DNA of 53,414 bases, taken from Solirubrobacterales bacterium (GTDB lineage Bacteria > Actinomycetota > Thermoleophilia > Solirubrobacterales > Solirubrobacteraceae). The stretch lies in NCBI GenBank assembly GCA_027315115.1, contig DAHUYQ010000055.1, positions 1 through 53,414 on the forward strand. Direction: 5' to 3'. The position numbers were made by a program, and so were the translations under genes. Below, piece after piece: positions 1 to 9,678 of the stretch. The notes beneath the pieces were generated by a model that saw only the letters and a list, made by a program, of their open reading frames with translations, had not been told where the DNA came from and searched no databases. The first letter of the stretch is position 1. Each line of letters starts with the position of its first letter.

Positions 1-28
1 CCGCCGGCCTCGCCCGCGGCCACGCCGC

Positions 29-871
29 TCAGCCCAGGCTCTGGCGTGCCGCCCGCTCGGCCGCCGCGCCGTAGGAGCCGCCGAACAGGGCGGCGTGCAC
101 CAGCAGCGGCAGAAGCTGGTAGAGCGGCACCCGCCGCCGCCAGCCGTCGGCCAGCGGGCTCGCCTCTTCGTAGGCGTCGAAGATCGACTGCGAGGGCGCG
201 CCGAAGAGGCGCAGCATCGCAAGGTCGATCTCCCTGTGGCCGCCGTATGCGGTCGGGTCGATCAGCCATGGCCTGCCGTGCGCGTCGGCGAGCACGTTGC
301 CGCTCCAGAGATCGCCGTGCAGGCGGGCCGGCGGCTCGGGCGGGCCGCAGAGCTCGGCGATCCGCTCGCAGACGGCCTCGACCGCGCGAGCGCCTGAGCT
401 GGAGATGCCGTCGCGAGCCAGCGCCGCGGCCAGGGCGGGCAGCAGCCTGCGCTCGCTGTAGAACGTCGGCCAGTCCGGCGCCGGGTCGTTTGGAAGCGCG
501 AGCGAGCCGATCACCGACTGCCCGCCCACCGCACCGAGCCCCGGATCGCCGAACTCCGGCGCGCCGGCGGCATGCAGGGCCGCAAGGCCGCTGCCGAGCT
601 CTCGTGCGCCGGCCTGGTCGAGGCTGCCGTGCTCGATCCACTCCAGCGCCAGGTAGTCGGGCCCGACCTCGAGCACCTGCGGGACCTGCAGCGAGCCCGG
701 CTGCGCGAGCCAGCGCAGCGCAGCCGCCTCACGCTCGTACTCCCCCTCGCCGGCATCCGGGCGCGTCTTGACGAACGCCCTCCGGCCGTCGGCCAGCCGC
801 ACGCGCCATGCCTGGTTGATGTCGCCGCCGCCGATCTGGACCGCTTCGCCCGCGCCCGGCGGCAGGCTCAT
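29..871 (-). CDS. Fructosamine/ketosamine-3-kinase family protein
   Basis: Small-molecule kinase of the aminoglycoside-phosphotransferase-like fold, 280 residues, usual length for fructosamine kinases. Visible: an N-terminal Gly-rich segment (IGGGDINQAW, about 13-22), a probable ATP-binding Lys in the AFVKT stretch (about 35), the catalytic loop HGDLWSGN (185-192), and the metal-binding DPTAYGGHREIDLAM block (from about 205). These last two are the family hallmark. Family members phosphorylate ketosamines on glycated amines so that they break down; the substrate here is not shown. The ATG overlaps the stop of the upstream phosphatase gene by 4 bp (ATGA), so it is probably the last gene of the lepA operon. 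It could be another APH-fold kinase, but the HGDLWSGN...DP.YGG..E.D pattern favours fructosamine kinase. Confidence 0.85.
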   Translation of the reverse strand: MSLPPGAGEAVQIGGGDINQAWRVRLADGRRAFVKTRPDAGEGEYEREAAALRWLAQPGSLQVPQVLEVGPDYLALEWIEHGSLDQAGARELGSGLAALHAAGAPEFGDPGLGAVGGQSVIGSLALPNDPAPDWPTFYSERRLLPALAAALARDGISSSGARAVEAVCERIAELCGPPEPPARLHGDLWSGNVLADAHGRPWLIDPTAYGGHREIDLAMLRLFGAPSQSIFDAYEEASPLADGWRRRVPLYQLLPLLVHAALFGGSYGAAAERAARQSLG

Positions 872-1421
872 CGCTGCGCCGGGTCGGCGAGGCCGAGTGA
901 GTCCAGGACTCCCAGACAGGAGGCGTGCACGAGGTCGAGCACGCGCTCGAAGCCTTCGGGGCCGCCGTAGTAGGGGTCCGGGACCTCCACGCTCTCCGGC
1001 TCGGGCTCGAACTCGCGCAGCAGCCTCACCTTCGCGGCGCTCTGCGGATCGGGCGCCAGGCCGCGCAGGTCGCGCTCGTTGGCGCGGTCCATCGCCAGGA
1101 TCAGGTCGAAGTGCTCGAAGTCCTGCGCCCTGACCTGCCGCGCCGCGCCGGCCAGGCAGACGCCGCGGGCGCGCGCGGCGGCCGTGGCGCGCGCGTCGGG
1201 GCTCTCCCCCACGTGCCAGCCGCCGGTGCCGGCGCTGTCGAGCTGGACGCGGTCCTGGAGACCGCGCTCCTCCACCAGCGCCCGCATCACCCCCTCCGCG
1301 GTGGGCGAGCGACAGATGTTGCCCAGGCAGACGAACAGGACCCGGAATGGCCGCTGCGGCGCGCCGGCGCTCGCGTCCGTGCCCGCATCCGCGCTCGCGC
1401 GGGCGCCGCCGGGCTCGGCGC

Positions 1422-1425
<4 letters not shown>
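868..1425 (-). CDS. Low-molecular-weight protein-tyrosine phosphatase
   Basis: Cytosolic phosphatase of the LMW-PTP family, 185 residues. The P-loop CLGNICRS (residues 33-40, the C-x5-R-S signature) follows strand [15 protein letters not shown] segment near the C-terminus carries the Asp general acid. The reading frame is open to 1572, but the extra N-terminus would overlap lepA out of frame. A GTG at 1425 gives a GTGA 4-bp overlap with the lepA stop and leaves a 25-residue Ala/Gly-rich tail before the catalytic domain, so I chose it. It sits between lepA and the fructosamine-kinase-like gene with 4-bp overlaps on both sides. In actinobacteria such enzymes act on tyrosine-phosphorylated proteins or arsenate; which applies here is unknown. 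Confidence 0.88.
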
Positions 1426-3245
<1,820 letters not shown>

Positions 3246-3291
3246 AAGGCCGCTACAGGGTAGAAGGCGCGGGCACAACGCTCCTAGACCT

Positions 3292-4974
3292 CTAGCGGCG
3301 GAAGCGGCTCAGCAGCAGATCGCGCACCTGGTGGGCCTCCGGGACGCGCATCGCGAACACGGCCCTCGCGTAGACGAAGAGGCCCGTCAGCCCCGCGATG
3401 CCGAGCGCGAAGATCTGCGCGATCAGCGAGTGCGATTCGCCGAAGAGGCTGTTCAGCAGGTGCCAGATCGCCCACGACACGACCGCGAGCAGCACAGCCG
3501 CGACGGCGATGCGGGCGGTGATCATCGTCGTCTGGGCGCCTTCCAGGCGCCCGTCGAAGCCGGCCCGCAGGCGGCGCAGCATGACGATCGTCATCAGCAC
3601 GTTGGCGACGATCGTGCCGATGATCAGCCCGGCGATGCCAAGCGGCTTGTAGAGCGCGATGCTGACCACGACGTCTACGGCGATGTTGATCGCCGCGAGC
3701 TTGGTCGGAATCCAGGGGCGCTGCACGGCGAAGAAGGTGCGCGTCAGCAGCAGGTTCAGGCCGGCGAACGGCAGGCTGAAGGCGAACCAGAACAGGGCGA
3801 TCGAGACCAGTTCGGTGGATCGACCGTTGAATTCGCCACGCTGGAACACCAATCGCGTGATCGGCGTCGGCAGCACGAGCATGAACGCGGCCGAGGGGAT
3901 CAGCAGCAGGTTGATCTGCCGCATCCCGATCCCGAGCGCGCGCCGCATCGCTGCCAGATCCCGCCGGGCCGCCATCCTGCTGAGCGTCGGAAACAAGACC
4001 GTCGCGACCGCCACGCTGAACATTCCCTGCGGAAGCATGTAGATGCGAAACGCCTTTTCGATCGCGCTCGGCGCTTCGTTGTTGACAAGCGTGCCGAAGA
4101 CCGAGTTGACGAGCTGATCGAGGTTGATGATCCCCAGCCCGATCGTGACCGGCAGCATCAGCCTGAAGATCTGGCGGACCCGCGGATCGTGCCAGTCGAT
4201 GTGGAACTGGAGACGAAAGTCGATCCGGCCAAGCGCGGCGAACGCCATCAGCATCTGCACGATCGTCGCCAGCAGCCAAGCCACCGCGAGCGCATAGAGC
4301 TGGTCGCCGTTTTCGGGACCGCCATGGAAGTGGGGCCGCAGCGCCACCAGCAGCACGATGATCACGACGTTCCACACCGCCGGCGCGATCGCCGGGATCG
4401 TGAAGTGTTCGTAGGACTGCAGGATGCCGGTCAGCAGGCCCGTCACTCCGAGCAGCAGCACGACCGGGAAGAGCACCTGCGCGAGGCCGGCGGTGAGAGC
4501 GTTGAGGTACGGGCCGAACGTCGGGCCGGTGAACAGCGGCATGATCACGCCCGCCAGCAGGATGAAGATCGCAGTCAGCGCGCCCAGGACCAGCGTGATG
4601 ATCCACATGATGTTCGAGGCCAGCAGGAACGCCTCGCGCCGTCGGCGCTGCTCGAGCAGTTCGGTGAAGACGGGGACGAACGCGGCTGAGAGCGCGGCGC
4701 TCGCGAACAGGTTGCTCGCCAGGTTCGGGATCTGGCTTGCCAGCGTGAAGGCCGACATGCGGGCCCTCGTCCCGAAGAACCCGGCGGTGAGGATTTCCCG
4801 CCCCAGCCCCGCCACGCGCGAGATCGCCGTGCCGATCGAGAAGATCGCGGTGTTGCGGGCTACGCGGCCGCTGCCGGATCCCTCTCCGCCGCCGGACGAA
4901 GCGCCTCGGCGCCCGGCGCCCTCCGGGCGCAGGGGCCGCAGCGGCTCCTCGGGTGCATCGGTCGTGCTCGACAA
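3292..4974 (-). CDS. murJ: Lipid II flippase MurJ (MviN family)
   Basis: Polytopic membrane protein (560 residues, about 14 hydrophobic segments) of the MOP superfamily that flips lipid II for peptidoglycan synthesis. The core begins at about residue 37 ([23 protein letters not shown]), typical of MurJ, after a hydrophilic Gly/Ser/Pro-rich cytosolic tail. Internal family motifs include the [12 protein letters not shown] segment after the second helix and the [17 protein letters not shown] segment. It is divergent from rpsT with only 27 bp between the start codons. Cell-wall genes mreBCD/mrdA/rodA lie elsewhere in the window. Glu codons in loops are mostly GAA, whereas the cytosolic N-terminal tail uses GAG (see findings). 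Confidence 0.95.
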   Translation of the reverse strand: MSSTTDAPEEPLRPLRPEGAGRRGASSGGGEGSGSGRVARNTAIFSIGTAISRVAGLGREILTAGFFGTRARMSAFTLASQIPNLASNLFASAALSAAFVPVFTELLEQRRRREAFLLASNIMWIITLVLGALTAIFILLAGVIMPLFTGPTFGPYLNALTAGLAQVLFPVVLLLGVTGLLTGILQSYEHFTIPAIAPAVWNVVIIVLLVALRPHFHGGPENGDQLYALAVAWLLATIVQMLMAFAALGRIDFRLQFHIDWHDPRVRQIFRLMLPVTIGLGIINLDQLVNSVFGTLVNNEAPSAIEKAFRIYMLPQGMFSVAVATVLFPTLSRMAARRDLAAMRRALGIGMRQINLLLIPSAAFMLVLPTPITRLVFQRGEFNGRSTELVSIALFWFAFSLPFAGLNLLLTRTFFAVQRPWIPTKLAAINIAVDVVVSIALYKPLGIAGLIIGTIVANVLMTIVMLRRLRAGFDGRLEGAQTTMITARIAVAAVLLAVVSWAIWHLLNSLFGESHSLIAQIFALGIAGLTGLFVYARAVFAMRVPEAHQVRDLLLSRFRR

Positions 4975-4981
4975 GGCTCGC

Positions 4982-4987
4982 TATAGT
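4982..4987 (+). promoter_or_regulatory. Probable -10 box of rpsT
   Basis: TATAGT lies 14 nt before the rpsT ATG, in a 27-bp gap between divergent murJ and rpsT. The upstream promoter half would lie inside the murJ start region. No Shine-Dalgarno is visible, so the transcript probably has a leader of under 10 nt. Confidence 0.55.
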
Positions 4988-5001
4988 ACGGCGCGGCAAC
5001 G

Positions 5002-5286
5002 ATGGCGAACATCCATTCACAGAAGAAGCGCATCCTGCGCGCCGAGCGCGAGCGCAGCGAGAACCGGCTCTACACCTCCGCCGTGAAGACCTACTTCCGG
5101 CGTCTGGAAGCAGCGGCCGCCGCCGGCGAGGCGGAGACCGCCGAGGCGGAGCTGCGGACGCTCACGAGCACGATCGACAAGGCCGTCAAGAGCGGCGCGC
5201 TGCATCGCAACACCGGCGCCCGCAAGAAGGCCCGCGCTGCCCGCATCAGGGCAAGCGTCGCGCAGGCCGCCGGCGCGTCGGCCTAG
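5002..5286 (+). CDS. rpsT: 30S ribosomal protein S20
   Basis: Primary 16S rRNA-binding protein of the small subunit, 94 residues. MANIHSQKKRILRAERER is a canonical S20 N-terminus, and KSGALHRNTGARKKARAA is the conserved C-terminal half. The Ala/Glu-rich middle fits its helical hairpin. It is transcribed alone, divergent from murJ. Its TAG stop lies within a CTAG palindrome shared with the stop of the convergent oxidase gene, giving a 4-bp convergent overlap. No purine-rich ribosome-binding site precedes the ATG. Confidence 0.97.
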   Translation: MANIHSQKKRILRAERERSENRLYTSAVKTYFRRLEAAAAAGEAETAEAELRTLTSTIDKAVKSGALHRNTGARKKARAARIRASVAQAAGASA

Positions 5287-5921
5287 CGTCCCCCGACCTC
5301 GCGTTTCCCGGCCCCATCCGCGGAGGCGGACGCCTGCTCGCCTTCAAGCCCCACCAGCAGCCCGTCGATGCTCTGCGGGTTGTATGCGCGCTTGTAAGCG
5401 AGGTAGCCATCCTCCCCCATCGTGCGGATCTTCTTGGCGGTCGAGAGCTCGTGGTGGTCGCGCAGCCCCTCCAGCCGCATCAGCGGCACCCCGTAGCCGC
5501 ATGAGTCGCTGATCCGCTCGACCTCCACGAGGATGATCGAGCGTCGCGCCTGCGGCAGCGAGGGGTCCTCGAAGCCGGCCTGCTCCAGCAGCGCGGCGAA
5601 GCGCGCGTCCTGCGGCAGGATCGCCTCGCCGTGTCCGTGCAGCCGCACGATCCGGGGCGGCCCGTCGAAGGCGCACAGCATGATCACGATCCGCCCGTTC
5701 CCGGGCTCGCGCAGGTGGGCGATCGTCTCGGCGCCGCTGCCGCTGATGTCCAGGTAGGCGACCTGGCAGGGCCCGAGCACCCGCAGCGAGCCGATCGGCC
5801 CCTTCGGGGAGATGTTCACGTGGCCCTGCGCTGAGAGCGGCGCGCTGCCTACGAAGAACAGCGACTGACGGGCGATCCAGTCACGCAGAGGCTGGCCGAT
5901 CTCCTGGTAGGTGCGTGCCAT
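5283..5921 (-). CDS. Pyridoxamine 5'-phosphate oxidase-fold flavoprotein
   Basis: 212-residue protein with the split-barrel FMN-binding fold. Supporting segments: MARTYQEIGQPLRDWIARQ, then FFVGSAPLSAQGHVNISPKG, AYLDISGSGAETIAHLREPGNGRIVIMLCAF, and a late DSCGYGVPLM segment. This set is seen in a widespread family annotated as pyridoxamine 5'-phosphate oxidase family. Members bind FMN, F420 or heme; the cofactor cannot be told here. A TAGCCT box 9 nt before the ATG overlaps the stop of holA, so it probably has its own promoter. It converges on rpsT. Confidence 0.85.
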   Translation of the reverse strand: MARTYQEIGQPLRDWIARQSLFFVGSAPLSAQGHVNISPKGPIGSLRVLGPCQVAYLDISGSGAETIAHLREPGNGRIVIMLCAFDGPPRIVRLHGHGEAILPQDARFAALLEQAGFEDPSLPQARRSIILVEVERISDSCGYGVPLMRLEGLRDHHELSTAKKIRTMGEDGYLAYKRAYNPQSIDGLLVGLEGEQASASADGAGKREVGGR

Positions 5922-5930
5922 CCGCGCCTA

Positions 5931-5936
5931 AGGCTA
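5931..5936 (-). promoter_or_regulatory. Probable -10 box of the oxidase gene, overlapping the holA stop
   Basis: TAGCCT (minus strand) fits TANNNT and lies 9 nt before the ATG at 5921. Its first three bases are the TAG stop codon of holA. Confidence 0.35.
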
Positions 5937-6977
5937 CGCCCGTGCTCCCGCGATCGATGTGATTGCCAGCACAGCGACGGTTCTCTCGGACAGAGCGGAG
6001 GCCGATCGGCGGCCGGCGATCACGCGCGTGCCACCTCGCAGATCCACCTCCAGCTCGGCCAGTCTCTGCAGCCCCTGCCGCAGCCGTTGCGGGTCGGCGC
6101 GCCGCACGTCGGCGAGAAAGCGCTCGGCCGCCTTGGGCGGCATCCGCAGCGAGCGGATGATCTCCTTCGCGGGCTCCCCGGCCTGCAGCCGCACCGCGAC
6201 GGCGAGCGCGTCGCGCAGCCGCGCGGCGATCTGGAAGCTCATCGACTGGATCCGCTCGCCCTGCCCTTCGAGCGCCAGGTAGGTGGCAAGCGCCGCCCCC
6301 GCGTCCCCGCCGACGAGCGCGTCTGCGAGCGTGTAGGCGCGCCGCAGCGCCGAGTGCGCCGCACGGCTTTCGACCTGCTCGGCGTCGATCGCGGCCGTCT
6401 TGGCCGCGGCCGCCGCGCCGCTGTCGCCGTCGATCAGCACCTCCAGCGCGATCTTCTCCAGCTCGCGCAGCAGCCGCTGCTGGCGCTCGCCCACCTGGCC
6501 CACGAGCGCCTTGGCGGCGGCCATGTCGAGCTCCAGGCCGAGCTTGCGGCCCTGCGCGCGCACCCACTGCGGAAGCTCCCACGGCTTCACGTTCGCGTGC
6601 GCGACGATCTGCCCGCCGGCGGCCTTCACCGCCGCGTGCAGCGCGGCGGGCGCCTTCGCGCGCGCTTCCTCCCTGGCGAACAACGCGACCGTGGTGTCGG
6701 GCGGCATCTGCTTCATCGCCGGCAGGAGATGGCTCTCGACCTCCGCCTGCTTGAAGCGCTCGACGCCGTCGAGGACGATCACGCGCGTGCCGATCGCGAA
6801 CGTCATCGCGGCCAGCGCGCCGGCGAGCCCCTGCGGCGTGGCGGCGTCGCCTGTCAGGATCTCGATCGAGCTCGCGTCGCCCTGCTGCTGGGCCAGCGCG
6901 ATCAAGCTCGCCCGCCGCTCGGCCACGCCCCCGTGGTCGTCGCCGTGGATCAGGTAGGCGGGCTTCAGCGCGGGCAT
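5934..6977 (-). CDS. holA: DNA polymerase III subunit delta
   Basis: Clamp-loader subunit that opens the beta sliding clamp; 347 residues, normal length. The N-terminus PALKPAYLIHGDDHGG is the divergent P-loop-like strand typical of HolA. The TRVIVLDGVERFK segment is followed by LLPAMKQMPPDTTVALFAR, and the helical C-terminal domain contains LGLELDMAAAKALVGQVGERQQRLLRELEKIAL. It is a divergent family recognised by pattern rather than by one motif. A TAGACT box lies exactly 6 nt upstream of the ATG, so the mRNA is probably leaderless. It is divergent from the restriction endonuclease gene. Confidence 0.92.
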   Translation of the reverse strand: MPALKPAYLIHGDDHGGVAERRASLIALAQQQGDASSIEILTGDAATPQGLAGALAAMTFAIGTRVIVLDGVERFKQAEVESHLLPAMKQMPPDTTVALFAREEARAKAPAALHAAVKAAGGQIVAHANVKPWELPQWVRAQGRKLGLELDMAAAKALVGQVGERQQRLLRELEKIALEVLIDGDSGAAAAAKTAAIDAEQVESRAAHSALRRAYTLADALVGGDAGAALATYLALEGQGERIQSMSFQIAARLRDALAVAVRLQAGEPAKEIIRSLRMPPKAAERFLADVRRADPQRLRQGLQRLAELEVDLRGGTRVIAGRRSASALSERTVAVLAITSIAGARA

Positions 6978-6983
6978 CGGCCG

Positions 6984-6989
6984 AGTCTA
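6984..6989 (-). promoter_or_regulatory. Probable -10 box of holA (leaderless)
   Basis: TAGACT on the minus strand followed by six bases and then ATG. At this distance transcription would begin at or next to the start codon. No Shine-Dalgarno fits. Confidence 0.5.
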
Positions 6990-7013
6990 CGTGCACGACT
7001 AGACGGGGCGCCG

Positions 7014-8081
7014 ATGCTCGCGACCGACATCCGCGGCGCGGCCGGCGCAGAAGCGCCTCGACTCGCACTGCGGCAACGCCGATCATCACCCCATGTCATT
7101 GACCCAGCCCGCAGGAAAACCCCCGCCTCCGCCGTACAAGTCGCTGTGGCCGACGCCCCATACCCCTTCTGGACCGACGAGGAGCTTGAGGAGCGTCGTC
7201 AACGCTCACGTGAGCTGTATGTCGCCCGCTACAAGACCGAGGTGCGCGCCGCCTTCGCGGAGATCGAGCGCGAATGCCGCGGCGAGCTGCGCGCCCTCTT
7301 CGAGCTGACCGACGATCTGCGCTGCCTTGGCGACGATCCTGATCTCTTCACGGAGCACCCAGAGCTGCTCACGGCGGCGCGGTTCCTCACCAGGCCTGCG
7401 ATCAGCGCGGACACGCTGAAGATCGTCGGCCAAGGCAACGGGCCGCTGGCAAGCATCTGTGAGTTCTTGGACCATGACCGCTTCCCGTGGCTCGCTGGCG
7501 AGCGCGCCGGCTCGCCGAGCCGAGCCGAGGTCAATCGGGCGCTCGCATTCACCGCACGCATCATGGCCGAGCAGCGCGCGCAGACGCGCAGCCGCACCCA
7601 ATCCTCGCGCGCGCAGGAGGAGGCGGTGCGCTCCGTGCTGCTCGACTGCGGGCTGACCTACGTGGACTCCAATGATGTGCGGCGGCGCATACGGGAGCTG
7701 GGGGACGATCTCAAGCGCGGCCTGACAACAAGCAACTACCAGGAGCTGCTTGGCCGTGGCGAGTTCACGCGCGAGACAGTGCTTGCCGGAGCTCGGTGCG
7801 ATGTGCCGGTGCGCCTGCCGGACGGCCGATTGTTCCCGATCGAGTGCAAGGTCTCCAACTCCGAGGTCAACTCGACCAAGCGGCTGATCCGCGAGACCCG
7901 CGGCAAGCACATCGAGTGGCGCCGCGAATTCGGTGGCGATCTGCTGACCGGAGCGGTGCTGGCCGGCTCGTTCAGCATGATCAACCTCCGCCAGGCCCAG
8001 GAGGCCGGCGTGCTGCCGTTCTTCGAGCATGAGCTGGAGACACTCATGGCGTTCATCGAAGCGGGCGCCCACCCACGGTAG
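7014..8081 (+). CDS. XamI-like type II restriction endonuclease
   Basis: Resembles the RE_XamI family. Recognisable parts in order: a PFW segment at the N-terminus, TAARFLTRPAISADTLKI, DHDRFPWLAG, IMAEQRAQTRSRTQSSRAQE, and a PD-(D/E)XK-type core CDVPVRLPDGRLFPIECK followed by VSNSEVNSTKRL. After it come EWRREFGGDLLTGAVLAGSF and INLRQAQEAG. The active site is probably Asp of RCDVPV, Glu and Lys of IECK. The frame extends upstream to 6087 only as a shadow of holA. The start is uncertain: ATG 7014, or GTG 7146 which begins just before the conserved PYPFW and would give 311 residues; neither has a good ribosome-binding site. It is convergent with its methylase with 6 bp between stops. Known XamI cuts GTCGAC; specificity here is inferred from family only. 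Confidence 0.8.
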   Translation: MLATDIRGAAGAEAPRLALRQRRSSPHVIDPARRKTPASAVQVAVADAPYPFWTDEELEERRQRSRELYVARYKTEVRAAFAEIERECRGELRALFELTDDLRCLGDDPDLFTEHPELLTAARFLTRPAISADTLKIVGQGNGPLASICEFLDHDRFPWLAGERAGSPSRAEVNRALAFTARIMAEQRAQTRSRTQSSRAQEEAVRSVLLDCGLTYVDSNDVRRRIRELGDDLKRGLTTSNYQELLGRGEFTRETVLAGARCDVPVRLPDGRLFPIECKVSNSEVNSTKRLIRETRGKHIEWRREFGGDLLTGAVLAGSFSMINLRQAQEAGVLPFFEHELETLMAFIEAGAHPR

Positions 8082-8087
8082 CCGCGC

Positions 8088-9578
8088 TCACGCCGCGCGG
8101 GAGAGCGGCGCGGCCAGCGGCCTCACCGGCAGCCGCAGCAGGTCCGCCGGCTCGATCTTGCCGAGCCCGCCGCCGTAGGTGCGACCGAACTCACGCAACA
8201 GCCGCGCGTTGGCCTGATCCTCGAGCATCGGGCGCAGCTCGTCAGGGTCGATCCCGTCGCCAGCCCACACGTTCAGCAGCGCCGAGAGGCAGCGGGCTCC
8301 AAGCTCATTGCGGACAAAGCGGGCACGCTGACGGGACATGTAGGTCACGAAGAAGTCCGCCGGCGGCACCCGCTCGACGCCGTACCACGGTTTCCGCGTC
8401 CTGCAGTTGAAGCGCTCGGTCAAACCGAGTGCCTCTCCGTGTTCGATGTAGCGCAACACGGCGGTGCCCGCCAGCGCGCTCTTGGGCTCGTGGCAGAAGA
8501 GCAGCCACGCCCGCGCTCCGGCGTCCTTACGGGCGCGCCAGAACTCACGGGTCAACACCGACCCGTTCTCCGGCAGATCCTTCGAGCCAGCAACGGCCGG
8601 GACGAGGAATCTGGGCTCTATGCCCCAACCGTCGACGTCCTCCTGGGTCAGACAGAAGAACGAATTGTCGCCCGTCGCGATGCCACGCCGTACCCGCGCA
8701 TAGTCTGCGAGCGTCGCCGAGCGGCCCGCAAGCAGCGGCAGGATGCGCTCGGCGCGAGAGGGCAGCAACGCGGTCCACGGCCTCTCCGGCAAGGCCTCGC
8801 CCGACTCGATCACAGTCCCGCGTACTCGCACGATCGCGTCGCTGAGCCGAGCCTCGGTCAGCGGCACGCGCCGGCTCACCCGTTCCCGCTTGGTCGCGAT
8901 CGTGATCGCCGATGTCGTCAGCACACCCTCGAAGGCCAGCTCGTCCATCTCGAGCACGATCAGCTCGTCGATCTCGCACCAGCTAAGCAGCGCTTCCTTC
9001 AACGCGTGCCCGTAGCGGACATCGAGAAACTCCGCCGGCGTGATGAACGCCAGACGGCCGCCGAAGCGCAGACGACGAATCGCCTCCAGGAAAAAGTAGA
9101 CGTAGCTGCCGGACAAGCTGCTCACGCTCACGCCGAACGAGCGCGAGTAGTGCTTGGCGAGCGCCTTCTGTCCACGTGAGAGGTTGTGATGGCGGATGTA
9201 GGGCGGATTGGCGATGATCGCGTCGAGCTCATCGACCTCGAACGGCCAGCGATCGAGATCCAAGAAGTCGCCGACCACGACGTCGACCTCGCCGCCCTGC
9301 GCCTCAAGCGCGTCCCGCGCGAGCACGACCGCGGCTGGATCGACGTCGCAGCCCAAGCGCGCCGGACCGCAGCCGACGGCACGAAGGAGCACGCCGCCGC
9401 CGACCCCCGGGTCGAGGCAGGTCTCGGGGTCGATCTCCAGCACCGCCTCGGCCATCAGCTCGGCGATCGGCTCAGGCGTGAAGAACTGCCCCAGCCGGTA
9501 GCGCTTCTCGCGTGAGTTGATCCGCGCGAGCGCCTGCTCAGGCAGCTCCGCCACGGGGCCGCTCAGCAGCGAGGGCAT
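8088..9578 (-). CDS. Adenine-specific DNA methyltransferase (XamI-like modification enzyme)
   Basis: 496-residue N6-adenine methylase of the Eco57I/XamI type. Motif X and pre-motif I: YRLGQFFTPEPIAELMAE. SAM-binding motif I: CLDPGVGGGVLLRA. Catalytic motif IV: IIANPPYIRHH. The motif order (SAM site before NPPY) is that of the gamma group. The C-terminal half, with FFVTYMSRQRARFVRN and the GGGLGKIEPADLLRLP end, is likely target recognition. It probably protects host DNA from the convergent endonuclease. The convergent arrangement means the two genes have separate promoters, so methylase-first expression would have to come from promoter strength rather than operon order. It lies between holA and leuS. 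Confidence 0.88.
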   Translation of the reverse strand: MPSLLSGPVAELPEQALARINSREKRYRLGQFFTPEPIAELMAEAVLEIDPETCLDPGVGGGVLLRAVGCGPARLGCDVDPAAVVLARDALEAQGGEVDVVVGDFLDLDRWPFEVDELDAIIANPPYIRHHNLSRGQKALAKHYSRSFGVSVSSLSGSYVYFFLEAIRRLRFGGRLAFITPAEFLDVRYGHALKEALLSWCEIDELIVLEMDELAFEGVLTTSAITIATKRERVSRRVPLTEARLSDAIVRVRGTVIESGEALPERPWTALLPSRAERILPLLAGRSATLADYARVRRGIATGDNSFFCLTQEDVDGWGIEPRFLVPAVAGSKDLPENGSVLTREFWRARKDAGARAWLLFCHEPKSALAGTAVLRYIEHGEALGLTERFNCRTRKPWYGVERVPPADFFVTYMSRQRARFVRNELGARCLSALLNVWAGDGIDPDELRPMLEDQANARLLREFGRTYGGGLGKIEPADLLRLPVRPLAAPLSRAA

Positions 9579-9678
9579 GGGACGGCAGAGGTCGAGGGGG
9601 ACATCCGCACATCATCCTCAGCGCCCCGGACGGCTGGCGCTTTCGCGCTGTCCGCGTATCCGCCGAACTCCGATCTGA

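Noticed and set aside
6087..7013. Long upstream extension of the restriction endonuclease frame
   Set aside because: It runs antisense through holA with low-complexity translation; the family homology begins only near 7146.
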